Below are positions 14,869 through 22,785 of a stretch of 50,192 nucleotides of DNA, in pieces (position 1 is the stretch's first letter; every line of letters starts with the position of its first letter). Under the pieces are notes generated by a model. The model did not search any database. It was not told the origin of the DNA and was given only the letters and a program-made list of their open reading frames with translations. The translations under genes were made by a program, and so were the position numbers. Source of the stretch: an uncultured Eubacteriales bacterium (lineage in GTDB: Bacteria; Bacillota; Clostridia; Christensenellales; CAG-138); NCBI GenBank assembly GCA_900319345.1, contig ONNZ01000016.1, positions 1 to 50,192 of the forward strand, written 5' to 3'.

Positions 14869-16647
14869 TTAGTACCCTGGCTCGTAGGACTCCGCTGTGG
14901 GCGTGGTCTTGGGCGTCTTGGTGGGTTTGGGGGTCTTGGTGGGGGAGGGGGTAGGCGTGGGCTTGGTGCCGTAGACCCACTGCTCCTCGATCTTGTCGTA
15001 GGTAGCGGTATAGCTGTAGATGGTCTGGGGATTGGCCTTGTTGGTGTACATGTCCACGTAGGTGGTCACCACGTAGCCGTCGTGGGCGTTGCGGGTCTTC
15101 TCCTGATATCCCTCGTACTGCTTCTTGTCGTACTTGATCTCCGGGTTGTTGGCCTTGTCCTCGGAGATGAGCTCGGACCGGGTCTTGTAGGTGATGCCGG
15201 GCTCCTCCATGCCGTACACGTCCACGTGGATCTCCTTCTTCCGGGTGCTGTCCTTGTTCTTGGTGATGTATACGAACAGGTAGATGGTGTTCTTCTTGTT
15301 GTTCTTGAACTTGAAGTCGATATGATTGGAGTCCACCGTGGCGTCCCAACCCAGGTCCACATAGTCCGAAGGGATGGAATGGGGCCGATGATAGGTGATC
15401 TCTACACCGGCCAACAGCAGAGCGTTGTACATGGTGGTGCTCACCTGGCAGATGCCGCCGCCAGGCTCCGGCCGGTGATCCTTGCCGTAGATGGCGGGGG
15501 CCATGGCCCAGCCCTTCTTCTCGGTCCTATCGCCGGTCTTCTTGTTGAAGCTGAAGCTTTCGCCGGGCTTCAGGGTGATCACGTTCATGATGCCCACGCC
15601 CTTGCTGATGTTGGCGTCCCGACCCTGGCGGGTCTCCATCACGTCCTTGTCGGTGGAGCTGGTGCCGGTGAAATAGTACAGCGTATGGTAGGAGGACAGC
15701 TTGGTGGTGGCCTTCTTCAGGCTCTCCACGGTCACCGCCGGTTCGGACACGGTCACGCTGGGGGAGAAGGACAGCTGGTAGGTGCCCGCCTGCAGCGCGC
15801 TCTCGATCTGGCTCGCCACCGCCGCCGTATCGAGCTGCATGCCGTTGGTGCCCTCGGTGTAGACGAATTTGGGCTTCTGGTAGGTGGTCTTGCCCACGGT
15901 GTAGCTGTCGTAGGCGATGGACATGGTGGCGTTGGTGGCGTGGCCGGGGACCTTCTCGTTGAGGGCGGTCAGGGCATCCATCAGCACCTCGCCGTCGTAG
16001 AGCATGGTGGCCTTCACCTGCGCGCCGCTGCCGGAGGCGGCTGCGGTAGCCAAAGCGGCGTCCACGTCGAAGGAAGCGCCGATGTCGCTGCGGTTCAAGG
16101 TGGCGTTGAAGTATTCGCTGTTCAGCGTGATGGCCACGCTGTTCAAATCGTTTTCAAGGCCCTGCACCAGGACGGGACGAGCCTGGTCCACGGTCATGTC
16201 GCCCACCGCTACACCGTTCACCGTGACGCCGTGAGCGATGACGGTGGAGGCGGGGAGGACGGAGCCGGGGTCGCCGCTCTGGTTCGTGGGCTCCGAGCCG
16301 CTTTGCGCGGGCGCCGTGTAGGCGGAGGCGCCGGGGCTGGCATCCACCATGGTCACTTCGGAGCGGCTGCGCTTCACCATCAGCACCACGGCCCATACCA
16401 GCACCACCACAGCGGTCAGGAACATGCCTGCCGCCACCATGAAGATGCGCTTTTGCCGCTGGCGCTCCTTCTCCTTCCGACGGGCGGCGGCGCGCTTGCG
16501 GGCGGCGGCCCGGCGGGCCTTCTCCTCCTCGGTCAGCTCTGCCGCCGGGGCAGACGAAGAGGACCGGGCGGCGGCGCTGTCGGCGGAGCGTTTTGCGGAT
16601 GCAGTTTTGGATGCCTCCTTCTCAGGGACATTCTTTCGCGTATACAT
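14869..16647 (-). CDS. VanW family surface protein with peptidoglycan-binding-like domains
   Basis: The 592-residue protein has a charged Lys/Arg/Glu/Ala-rich cytoplasmic N-terminus (1-68), one membrane helix (about 70-90), an external region with two YoaR/PG-binding-4-like segments (about 130-340), the VanW domain (about 350-500, containing GESFSFNKKTGDR and EPGGGICQVSTTMYNALL), and a Thr-Pro-Lys tail. VanW proteins accompany some glycopeptide resistance clusters but most, as here, lie outside them and have no proven reaction. The start at 16647 is chosen from the promoter: the -10 box is only 6 nt upstream, and there is no ribosome site, so a leaderless mRNA is likely. The 3' end contains a template-strand G-quadruplex motif (14923-14951). 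Confidence 0.85.
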   Translation of the reverse strand: MYTRKNVPEKEASKTASAKRSADSAAARSSSSAPAAELTEEEKARRAAARKRAAARRKEKERQRQKRIFMVAAGMFLTAVVVLVWAVVLMVKRSRSEVTMVDASPGASAYTAPAQSGSEPTNQSGDPGSVLPASTVIAHGVTVNGVAVGDMTVDQARPVLVQGLENDLNSVAITLNSEYFNATLNRSDIGASFDVDAALATAAASGSGAQVKATMLYDGEVLMDALTALNEKVPGHATNATMSIAYDSYTVGKTTYQKPKFVYTEGTNGMQLDTAAVASQIESALQAGTYQLSFSPSVTVSEPAVTVESLKKATTKLSSYHTLYYFTGTSSTDKDVMETRQGRDANISKGVGIMNVITLKPGESFSFNKKTGDRTEKKGWAMAPAIYGKDHRPEPGGGICQVSTTMYNALLLAGVEITYHRPHSIPSDYVDLGWDATVDSNHIDFKFKNNKKNTIYLFVYITKNKDSTRKKEIHVDVYGMEEPGITYKTRSELISEDKANNPEIKYDKKQYEGYQEKTRNAHDGYVVTTYVDMYTNKANPQTIYSYTATYDKIEEQWVYGTKPTPTPSPTKTPKPTKTPKTTPTAESYEPGY

Positions 16648-16653
16648 GCTTGC

Positions 16654-16682
16654 ATTATACCGTCTATTCACAGATTGTTCAA
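16654..16682 (-). promoter_or_regulatory. VanW promoter, 6 nt from the start codon
   Basis: On the minus strand TTGAAC (16682-16677), 17-nt spacer, TATAAT (16659-16654), then 6 nt to ATG. Transcription would start at or next to the A of ATG. Confidence 0.75.
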
Positions 16683-16747
16683 CCGCTGTCACAAAAATTA
16701 TGCTAAAATTTTACGTAAAAGAGAGCAGTCGGAGGAAAGATCGGCCT

Positions 16748-17209
16748 ATGTTTCATATCGTCATGGTGGAGCCGGAGATACCCCAGAACACGGGGAACGT
16801 GGCCCGGACCTGTTCGGTCACCGGCTCCAGTTTGCATCTCATCCGTCCCCTGGGGTTTTCCGTGGACGACAAGCACCTGAAGCGGGCGGGCCTCGATTAC
16901 TGGCACACCCTGGACATCAGCTATTTCGACAGCCTGGAGGAGCTACAGGCCCTGTACCCGGAGGCCCGGTTCTTCTACGCCTCCACCCACGCCCGGAACA
17001 GGTACACGGACACGGCCTTTCGGGACGGGGACTTCCTGGTCTTCGGCAAGGAGACGGCGGGCCTGCCCAAGAAGCTGCTGGCGAAAAACGCCGATCATGC
17101 CATCCGCATCCCCATGGGGGAGGGCCAGCGGTCCTTGAATCTGAGCAACTCGGTGGCCATCGTCCTCTACGAAGCCCTGCGGCAAAATAATTTTTTAGAT
17201 TTGGCCTAA
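16748..17209 (+). CDS. trmL: tRNA (cytidine/uridine-34-2'-O)-methyltransferase
   Basis: The 153-residue SPOUT protein has the TrmL motifs: EPEIPQNTGNVARTC (motif 1), LVFGKETAGLP (motif 2) and IPMGEGQRSLNLSNSVAIVLYEALRQ (motif 3 region, SAM-binding knot). It methylates the ribose of position 34 in tRNA-Leu isoacceptors. GGAGGA lies upstream of the ATG at 16748. Length fits the minimal TrmL/YibK form without an extra RNA-binding domain. It is divergent from VanW. Confidence 0.93.
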   Translation: MFHIVMVEPEIPQNTGNVARTCSVTGSSLHLIRPLGFSVDDKHLKRAGLDYWHTLDISYFDSLEELQALYPEARFFYASTHARNRYTDTAFRDGDFLVFGKETAGLPKKLLAKNADHAIRIPMGEGQRSLNLSNSVAIVLYEALRQNNFLDLA

Positions 17210-17216
17210 AAAAAGC

Positions 17217-17245
17217 TTGCATTATCAGAATGTGTATGGTAATAT
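17217..17245 (+). promoter_or_regulatory. rpmB promoter
   Basis: TTGCAT (17217-17222), 17-nt spacer, TAATAT (17240-17245); 36 nt before the rpmB ATG. Confidence 0.75.
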
Positions 17246-17281
17246 AGCTCCGTTCGATTTTTGCAAAGGAGGTGGACTTGA

Positions 17282-17473
17282 ATGGGTAAGTTCTGTGAAG
17301 TCTGCGGAAAGGGCAAGATGTCCGGAAATAATGTCAGCCATTCCAATCGCAAGACCAAGCGCAGCTGGGCTCCCAATGTGCAGCGCGTCCATGTGATCGT
17401 TGATGGCAAGACTCAGATCATGAACGTTTGCACGCGTTGCCTCCGTTCCGGCAAGATCGTCCGCAGCGTCTGA
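17282..17473 (+). CDS. rpmB: 50S ribosomal protein L28
   Basis: The 63-residue protein is L28 of the zinc-binding type: CEVCGK at the N-terminus and CTRCLRSGKIVRSV at the C-terminus provide two CxxC pairs, with SHSNRKTKRSWAPNVQRV between. It binds 23S rRNA near the E site. An AAAGGAGGTG site precedes the ATG. It has its own promoter and terminator, as is usual for rpmB in Firmicutes. Confidence 0.97.
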   Translation: MGKFCEVCGKGKMSGNNVSHSNRKTKRSWAPNVQRVHVIVDGKTQIMNVCTRCLRSGKIVRSV

Positions 17474-17491
17474 GCGACTGACACAAAACAG

Positions 17492-17514
17492 GCCACCTGA
17501 AAGGTGGCTTTTTT
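17492..17514 (+). terminator. rpmB terminator
   Basis: GCCACCT (17492-17498), GAA loop, AGGTGGC (17502-17508), then TTTTTT. Confidence 0.9.
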
Positions 17515-17538
17515 CATTCATTCTGTTGAGGTAGAACT

Positions 17539-18226
17539 ATGGAGCGCATCACCAGCCGCACCAATCCCCGCGTCCAGCGGGCCCGCTCCCTTCGGGAGAG
17601 CAAGTATCGGAAGGAGACCGGCTGCCACTTCATCGAGGGGGACAAGCTGGTCCGGGAGGCTCTGTCCTCTGGGGTGGAGCTGGAGACCGTCCTCGGGCAG
17701 CGTCATGGACGCCCTCGCCACCGCGGGCACGCCCCAAAGCCTGTGCGCCGTGGCGAAGACCCCCGCCGCCCCGCTGCCGGAAGCCTTCCAGGGTATGGTG
17801 CTGCTGCTGGAGGACGTGCAGGACCCGGGCAACGTGGGAACCCTCATCCGCACGGCGGACGCCCTGGGCGCGTCGGCGGTGATCCTGTCCCCCCAGTGCG
17901 CCGACCCCTTCTCGCCCAAGACCCTCCGGGCCTCCATGGGCTCCGTCTACCATCTGCCCGTCTACGTGACGGACGTTCCTGCCGCCCTCCGCGCCCTGAA
18001 CGCCCAGGGCTACACCTGCCTCTGCGGCCACCTTCGCGGCAGCGAGACCCTGCCGCCCAAAACGGACAAGATGGCCCTGCTGGTGGGGAACGAGGGCAAC
18101 GGAGTCACGGACGAAGCCGCCGCCCTCTGCTATGCCTATCGCCTCCCCATGCCGGGCCGGGCTGAGTCCCTCAACGCCGCCGTCTTCGGGGCCATCATGC
18201 TATACGAGCTGACGAGAGAGGGATGA
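17539..18226 (+). pseudogene. TrmH/RlmB-type rRNA 2'-O-methyltransferase, frameshifted
   Basis: Codons from 17539 to about 17694 encode an N-terminal substrate-binding part (SRTNPRVQRARSLRESKY, FIEGDKLVREAL, SGVELETVL). From about 17696 the homologous continuation is in another frame: VMDALATAGTPQSLCAV, then the SPOUT motifs VLLLEDVQDPGNVGTLIRTA, LLVGNEGNGV and PMPGRAESLNAAVFGAIMLYE, ending at 18226. Relatives have roughly 20-25 residues between VL and VMDAL, so a small deletion that also shifts the frame is the simplest reading. The intact family methylates a ribose in 23S rRNA. It lies between rpmB and the rplT terminator. Confidence 0.85.
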
Positions 18227-18242
18227 ACCTTTCCCTTCGCCG

Positions 18243-18290
18243 CTTTTTCGTAACGAAAAAAAGAGCCTCCGCTTGGAAGCTCTTTTCTTT
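18243..18290. terminator. Double hairpin between TrmH-like gene and rplT (copy B, partial)
   Basis: A short T-tract hairpin (CTTTTTCG/CGAAAAA, 18243-18260) abuts a second hairpin (AAAAGAGC at 18259-18266 with GCTCTTTT at 18279-18286). Convergent genes on both sides make it a bidirectional terminator. It is a reduced relative of the paired hairpins at 20875-20967 and 25327-25414. Confidence 0.7.
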
Positions 18291-18301
18291 TTGCTTTCGG
18301 C

Positions 18302-18661
18302 TTACGCTTTCTTGGCGGCCAGGGCGGTGTCCACCAGGGCCTTGAAGGCGTTCATGTCGGTGACGGCCAGGTCAGCCAGGACCTTCCGATTCACTTCGAC
18401 GCCGGCCAGCTTGAGACCGTTGATCAGGTTGGAGTAGTTGGTGCCGCAGATACGGGCGCCGGCGTTGATACGGGCGATCCAGAGGCGGCGATACTCACGC
18501 TTCTTGTTCTTGCGGCCCACGTAGGCGTAGGCCATGGACTTCATCACCTGCTGGGAGGCTGCCCTATACTGCTTGGACTTGGCTCCGAAATAGCCCTTAG
18601 CCAGGCGCAGGACCTTCCGGCGCTTCTTGATGGAATTGACGCTTCTCTTAATTCTTGCCAT
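18302..18661 (-). CDS. rplT: 50S ribosomal protein L20
   Basis: The 119-residue protein shows the L20 signature: [26 protein letters not shown] at the start region and [12 protein letters not shown] in the middle. It is an early 23S rRNA-binding assembly protein and in Firmicutes also represses its own operon. It is last in infC-rpmI-rplT, 13 nt after rpmI, and length is standard. Confidence 0.98.
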   Translation of the reverse strand: MARIKRSVNSIKKRRKVLRLAKGYFGAKSKQYRAASQQVMKSMAYAYVGRKNKKREYRRLWIARINAGARICGTNYSNLINGLKLAGVEVNRKVLADLAVTDMNAFKALVDTALAAKKA

Positions 18662-18674
18662 GGTTCACATCTCC

Positions 18675-18872
18675 TTACTTATAGGGAATCAGCTCGCGGA
18701 TCTTCTTCTGCTCTTCCTCGGCGATATAGCCGGTCTGGCGCAGGCCGCGCAGCCTCTTGGTGGTCTTCTTGGTGAGGATGTGGCTCTTGTAAGCCTTGCC
18801 GCGCTTGATTTTGCCGGACTTGGTCACGTCAAAACGCTTAGCAGCGCCGCGATGGGTCTTGATCTTTGGCAT
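18675..18872 (-). CDS. rpmI: 50S ribosomal protein L35
   Basis: The 65-residue protein begins [20 protein letters not shown] and ends RELIPYK, a textbook L35. It lies 22 nt after infC with AGGAGGAAAG upstream of the ATG. Confidence 0.98.
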   Translation of the reverse strand: MPKIKTHRGAAKRFDVTKSGKIKRGKAYKSHILTKKTTKRLRGLRQTGYIAEEEQKKIRELIPYK

Positions 18873-18894
18873 GTTCTTTCCTCCTGATAGATTT

Positions 18895-19404
18895 TTAATT
18901 CTTCGGTGCCAGCACCATGTACATGTTCCTGCCCTCCTGTTTGGGCGCCCTCTCCTGGACGGCCTTGTCGGAGACCATGTTGTAGAAGGTGGTCATGACC
19001 TCCTCGCCGATATCGCCCCGGGTGATCTGGCGGCCCCTGAAGCGGATGCTCACCTTCACCTTGTTGCCGTCCTGCAGGAACCGGGAGCAGGCCTTGGACT
19101 TGACTTCCATGTCGTGCTGGTCGATGGTGGCGGAGAGGCGGATCTCCTTGATCTCGATGATCTTCTGGTTCTTCCGCTGCTCCTTTTCCCGCTTCATCAT
19201 GTCGTAGCGGTGCTTGCTGTAGTCCATGAGCTTGCAGGTGGGGGGATTGGCGTTGGAGAGCTTGACCAGATCCAGCTCCCGCTCGTCGGCCAGACGCTGG
19301 GCGGCCCGGACATCCATGATGCCCAGCTGGACGCCGTTTTCATCGATCAGACGGACTTCCGGGTCCCGAATCTCCTCATTGATAGGCAGTTCTTGGGTAG
19401 CGAT
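18895..19404 (-). CDS. infC: Translation initiation factor IF-3 (AUC start)
   Basis: The 169-residue protein has the IF3-N domain ([32 protein letters not shown]) and IF3-C domain ([31 protein letters not shown]). It binds the 30S subunit and proofreads start codons. No ATG, GTG or TTG opens the conserved N-terminus: an in-frame TGA lies at 19410-19408, and ATC at 19404-19402 is the first plausible start, 9 nt after a perfect AGGAGG. A non-AUG start is the known basis of infC autoregulation in E. coli (AUU), so ATC here is assigned with good confidence. First gene of infC-rpmI-rplT. Confidence 0.95.
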   Translation of the reverse strand: MATQELPINEEIRDPEVRLIDENGVQLGIMDVRAAQRLADERELDLVKLSNANPPTCKLMDYSKHRYDMMKREKEQRKNQKIIEIKEIRLSATIDQHDMEVKSKACSRFLQDGNKVKVSIRFRGRQITRGDIGEEVMTTFYNMVSDKAVQERAPKQEGRNMYMVLAPKN

Positions 19405-19419
19405 GGGTCAACACCTCCT

Positions 19420-19446
19420 AAAAAAATAGCGGACGCAAATGCGCCC
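19420..19446 (-). terminator. Attenuator-like hairpin in the infC leader
   Basis: On the minus strand GGGCGC-ATTT-GCGTCC (19446-19431, one G-U) is followed closely by seven T (19426-19420) directly before the AGGAGG of infC. This is the form of a leader terminator; in B. subtilis the same operon is controlled by L20-dependent attenuation. Confidence 0.6.
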
Positions 19447-19528
19447 ACCACGAAATAATCCCATCATACCGTGCCTGATCCTTTTCGATCGGCAGGTGAG
19501 AGGCGGGCGCCTCTGCTTAAGCGTACTT

Positions 19529-19557
19529 ATTATAGCGACCGACCCCGCCCCTGTCAA
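19529..19557 (-). promoter_or_regulatory. infC operon promoter, full consensus
   Basis: On the minus strand TTGACA (19557-19552), 17-nt spacer, TATAAT (19534-19529). It gives a leader of about 115 nt containing an AGAGGC/GCCTCT hairpin and the attenuator-like hairpin. Confidence 0.92.
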
Positions 19558-19587
19558 GGCCTTTTTTGCGGGTTTTTCAACCTTTTT

Positions 19588-19863
19588 TCAGGGCAGCAGC
19601 CCGCGTTTGACCATGTATACGGCCAGGGCGATATGCAGGATCAAAAACAGGGGGACCAGGATCCTGAACTTCGCGTGCCTGGTCTTGTGGCGAAAGACCT
19701 CCATGCCAAGGAGCGCGCCCACCGACCCGCCCAGGAAGGCGACGAGCAGGAGCGTCGCTTCCGGGATGCGCCAGGCGCCCTTCTTCGCCTTTACCTTATC
19801 GACGCCGTAGAGGGCGAAGGCCAAGAGGTTCACAGCGGCCAGGATCAATAAAACCCATTTCAT
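19588..19863 (-). CDS. DUF1294 family membrane protein
   Basis: The 91-residue protein has three hydrophobic segments and the DUF1294 motifs YGVDKVKAKKGAWRIPE and GGSVGALLGMEVFRHKTRHAKFRI. The family is common but of unknown function; some members are fused to cold-shock domains. An AGGAGG site lies 8 nt upstream of the ATG, and the start overlaps the upstream gene's stop by 4 nt, so both belong to one transcript. Confidence 0.88.
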   Translation of the reverse strand: MKWVLLILAAVNLLAFALYGVDKVKAKKGAWRIPEATLLLVAFLGGSVGALLGMEVFRHKTRHAKFRILVPLFLILHIALAVYMVKRGLLP

Positions 19864-20321
19864 ACGCGTTCCTCCTGTTCCGAGGGGCGGGGGAGGGGCC
19901 AGGCCTTGGGAAAGTGCTTGTGGCCCAGCTTTTCCGCCCAGTTCTCCGGGTAGTGGGCTTCGTAGGGGATGTGCCGCAGGGAGCGCTTCTGCACGTTCCG
20001 GGGCAGGTTGGCCCAGAGGAAGGAGGGCACGCCCACCAGGAGCAGGTACAGCGGCCCCAGCAGGGCGGATTGGAAGGTGTGGCCGTACTCGTGGGAGAGG
20101 AGCTCCGCCTCCCGATCCGGCCGCAGACCTTTGGGCACGAAGATGAACATGCCCAGCGACACGCCGCCCCAATCCCCGTCGTGGAGGGTGGCCACGGCGC
20201 CGCCCACCCGTTTGCGGGGGCAGCGGTGGTATTTGAGGGCCATGGCAAGGCCCACCAGGGTCTGAGGCAGGCCCCAGGTCCATTGCCAAAGCCGATATAG
20301 CGCTATCTTCCAGCCGTTCAT
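19860..20321 (-). CDS. Putative HExxH metalloprotein
   Basis: The 153-residue protein contains ELLSHEYGHTFQS (about 81-93), a HExxH zinc-binding motif, followed by a hydrophobic segment (LLGPLYLLLVGVPSFLWAN) and a basic C-terminus. This suggests a small membrane-associated metallopeptidase; a third ligand is not obvious. The start at 20321 is supported by a promoter whose -10 box lies 6 nt upstream, giving a probable leaderless mRNA; a start at 20384 would precede the promoter. It is followed with 4-nt overlap by the DUF1294 gene. Confidence 0.65.
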   Translation of the reverse strand: MNGWKIALYRLWQWTWGLPQTLVGLAMALKYHRCPRKRVGGAVATLHDGDWGGVSLGMFIFVPKGLRPDREAELLSHEYGHTFQSALLGPLYLLLVGVPSFLWANLPRNVQKRSLRHIPYEAHYPENWAEKLGHKHFPKAWPLPRPSEQEERV

Positions 20322-20327
20322 GCCACC

Positions 20328-20356
20328 ATGATAGCATGGCCGCCAGATCGCGTCAA
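20328..20356 (-). promoter_or_regulatory. Promoter of the HEYGH gene, 6 nt from the start
   Basis: On the minus strand TTGACG (20356-20351), 17-nt spacer, TATCAT (20333-20328), then 6 nt to ATG. Confidence 0.7.
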
Positions 20357-20383
20357 GAAAGCATACTTTTTCCGGAAAGTCCA

Positions 20384-20389
20384 TACAAT
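20384..20389 (+). promoter_or_regulatory. -10 box of tspO, 6 nt from the start
   Basis: TACAAT at 20384-20389 is followed by 6 nt and the tspO ATG. The -35 region (CATACT, 16 nt away) is weak, so this call is less secure than the other three of this type. Confidence 0.45.
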
Positions 20390-20395
20390 AGGATC

Positions 20396-20869
20396 ATGGA
20401 ACGCAAAAACAACTTTTGGCCCTACGCCATCTTCATCGTCCTCTCGCTGCTGACGGGAGGTCTCGCCACCCTGGTGTCCATGGACGGGATGAAAGCCTTT
20501 CAATACCTGCCCCAGTCGCCGCTAACGCCGCCGCCGGTGGTGTTCTCCATCGTCTGGTCCGTCCTGTACATCCTCATGGGCGTGTCCGCGGCCCTCATCT
20601 ATGTGGCCCCGCCTCGGGGCCTGAAGGACCAGCATCTCTTCTACACGGGGACGCTGCTCCTCAACTTCCTGTGGCCGGTGCTGTTCTTCGCTTTGGGGCT
20701 GCGGCTTGCGGCGCTGGTGACCCTTCTCGTGATGCTGGCCCTGGCCATCGGCACGGTGCTCCGCTACCGGCCCGTCAGCAAGCCCGCCTCCTGGCTCCAG
20801 CTCCCCTACACCCTGTGGCTCTGCTTCGCCTTCTATCTCAATTTGACGGCGTACCAATTGAACGGATAA
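20396..20869 (+). CDS. tspO: TspO/MBR family protein
   Basis: The 157-residue protein has five membrane helices and TspO landmarks: PLTPPPVVFSIVWSVLYILMG in overview (the PPxxxFxxVWxxLY motif), LLNFLWPVLFF, and a final LWLCFAFYLNLTAYQLN. TspO binds tetrapyrroles and cholesterol-like ligands and is linked to porphyrin and stress responses. Length is typical. It is divergent from the HEYGH gene, with the two start codons only 74 bp apart. Confidence 0.9.
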   Translation: MERKNNFWPYAIFIVLSLLTGGLATLVSMDGMKAFQYLPQSPLTPPPVVFSIVWSVLYILMGVSAALIYVAPPRGLKDQHLFYTGTLLLNFLWPVLFFALGLRLAALVTLLVMLALAIGTVLRYRPVSKPASWLQLPYTLWLCFAFYLNLTAYQLNG

Positions 20870-20874
20870 AAAAC

Positions 20875-20914
20875 GAAGGGGAAGACGGCTCCTGACCGAA
20901 CCATCTTCCCCTTC
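20875..20914. terminator. Bidirectional terminator between tspO and pepF
   Basis: GAAGGGGAAGA (20875-20885) pairs perfectly with 20904-20914; T-rich DNA follows on the plus side and A-rich DNA precedes it. It is the first half of a paired-hairpin element. Confidence 0.8.
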
Positions 20915-20932
20915 TTGAGCTTTTCTTTTTGG

Positions 20933-20967
20933 GCGACTTTTTCTTTTCACCGAAAAGAAAAAGTCGC
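20933..20967. repeat. T-tract hairpin (copy C of the repeat family)
   Basis: A 16-bp perfect stem, GCGACTTTTTCTTTTC (20933-20948) with 20952-20967, loop ACC. It lies 19 nt after the terminator hairpin. The same arrangement and the same TTC-ACC-GAA tip occur at 25378-25414. Confidence 0.8.
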
Positions 20968-20978
20968 AAAGAAAAAGG

Positions 20979-22748
20979 TTATAACAGCTTTTCCAGCTCG
21001 TCCACGGTATCCGCGAAGACCTTCAGGGCGTTTTTCACCGTGTCGGGCTTGGTGAGATCCACCCCCGCGATCCTGAGCTCGTTCAGCGGATAGTCGCTGC
21101 CGCCGGTGGTGAGGAACTTCAGATACCCGGAGGAGTCGCCGGTGGCGAGGATCCGATCCGCGATGGCCACGGCGGAGGAGAAGCCGGTGGCGTACTGGTA
21201 CACGTAGAATCCCCGGTAGAAGTGGGGGATGTAGCTCCACTCGGGGTCGATGTCCGGGTCGATCTCGGCCCCGTCGTAGTAGAGGGCCACCAGGTCGTGA
21301 TAGACCTTGTTCAGCGTGGACGCGGTCAGCGGCGTGCCGGCGGCGGCCAGCTCATGGGCCTTGCGCTCGAACTCCGCGAACAGGGTCTGGCGGAACAGGG
21401 TGGTGCGGAACCCCTCCAGGAAGTGGTTCAGCACGTAGGCCCGGCGTTTGGGGTCCGTCTCCGTCTTCAACAGGTACTTGGTGAGCAGCACCTCGTTCAC
21501 CGTGGAGGCCACCTCCGCCACCATGATCTTGTAGTCGTGGAGGGGGTAGGGCTGGGCCCGATCGGAGAAGAAGGAGTGCATGGAGTGGCCCAGCTCGTGG
21601 GCCACGGTGAAGGCGTCGTCCAGGGTGTCCGTGTAGTTCAGGAGCACGTAGGGGTGCACGCCGAACACGCCCATGGAAAAGGCGCCGCTGCGCTTGCCCT
21701 CGTTCTCGTACACGTCCATCCAGTTCTCCGCAAAGGCCCGATCGAGAAGCTGCCCGTACTCCTGGCCCAGGGGCTCGGTGGCCCCCTTCACCAGCGCCTT
21801 CACGTCGGCAAAGGGCACCGGGAAGTCTACGTCCTCCACCATGGGCGTGTACAGGTCGAACACGTCGATCTTCTCGAGACCCAGCACCCGCTGCCGGAGC
21901 TTCAGATACTTCTTCATAGCGGGCAGACTTTCATGGACCGCCTCGATGAGGCTGTCGTACACGCTGACGGGCACGTTGCCGCCGTCGAGAGCCGCCTCGC
22001 AGGCGGAGGAGTACCCCCGGACCGTGGCCTGGAAGTTGTCCATCTTCACCGCGCCGCCGTAGAGGGCCGCGAAGGTGTCCCCGAACTGGCGATAGGCGCC
22101 GAACATGGCCCGAAACGCCTCCTCCCGGACCTTCCGATCCCGGCTCTCCCGGAACACGCCGAAGTTCCCCTGGGTGAGCTGGACCTCCTTCCCCTGCTCG
22201 TCGTGGACCAGGGGCAGCTTCATGTTCACGTTGGTGAGCATGGAATAGGCGTTAGAGGGGGTCTGGGCCGCTTCGCCCAGCATGGCCAGCATCTTCTCCC
22301 GCGCCTCGTCAAGGATGTGGGCCCGGCCCCGGGTGATGTCCGCCACGATGAACCGGTACACCGCCATGTCCTCTTCAGCCATCCAGGCGGCGAGGTCGTT
22401 TTCGGGGATGGACAAAATCTCCGGGTTCATGAAGGCCAGCATGGACATGCCCTTGACCAGCAGGGTCATGGCCCGGGCGTCCATGTTCTGGTGCTCCGGC
22501 TCGCTGCCGTCGGCGCACTTGTGGAGGTTGGCGTAGATGAAGGGCAACTCCAGCTTTTCCATGGCGGCATAGGCCGCGTCCAGCCCCTTCTTCAAGCCCT
22601 CCTTGCTGACCTTCAGGGTCCCGGGCAGGGCGGCGAGCCCCGCCACAGCCTGCTCAGCCTCGGCCATGGCCGCCTCCCAGGCCGCTTTGTCGGGATAGAT
22701 GTGGGTGAAGTCCCACTGATACTTGGGGTCCATTTCCTTGCGCTTCAT
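20979..22748 (-). CDS. pepF: Oligoendopeptidase F (M3B)
   Basis: The 589-residue protein has the M3 thermolysin-like motif VAHELGHSMHS (about 380-390) with the downstream Glu in VAEVASTVNEVL as third zinc ligand. The N-terminal oligopeptidase F domain (about 110-180) is present. It cleaves cytoplasmic oligopeptides of roughly 7-17 residues. Length matches PepF (590-605). AGGAAGC lies upstream of the ATG. It is 37 nt downstream of the P-loop kinase gene on the same strand, so it may be transcribed with it. Confidence 0.93.
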   Translation of the reverse strand: MKRKEMDPKYQWDFTHIYPDKAAWEAAMAEAEQAVAGLAALPGTLKVSKEGLKKGLDAAYAAMEKLELPFIYANLHKCADGSEPEHQNMDARAMTLLVKGMSMLAFMNPEILSIPENDLAAWMAEEDMAVYRFIVADITRGRAHILDEAREKMLAMLGEAAQTPSNAYSMLTNVNMKLPLVHDEQGKEVQLTQGNFGVFRESRDRKVREEAFRAMFGAYRQFGDTFAALYGGAVKMDNFQATVRGYSSACEAALDGGNVPVSVYDSLIEAVHESLPAMKKYLKLRQRVLGLEKIDVFDLYTPMVEDVDFPVPFADVKALVKGATEPLGQEYGQLLDRAFAENWMDVYENEGKRSGAFSMGVFGVHPYVLLNYTDTLDDAFTVAHELGHSMHSFFSDRAQPYPLHDYKIMVAEVASTVNEVLLTKYLLKTETDPKRRAYVLNHFLEGFRTTLFRQTLFAEFERKAHELAAAGTPLTASTLNKVYHDLVALYYDGAEIDPDIDPEWSYIPHFYRGFYVYQYATGFSSAVAIADRILATGDSSGYLKFLTTGGSDYPLNELRIAGVDLTKPDTVKNALKVFADTVDELEKLL

Positions 22749-22785
22749 TTGGTTGCTTCCTTTCCTGTTGAGATTTCGTATAGAT

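Noticed and set aside
14086-17190. A 1034-codon plus-strand frame across proC and VanW
   Set aside because: It is antisense to two clear genes, spans their intergenic region and promoters, and shows no domain.
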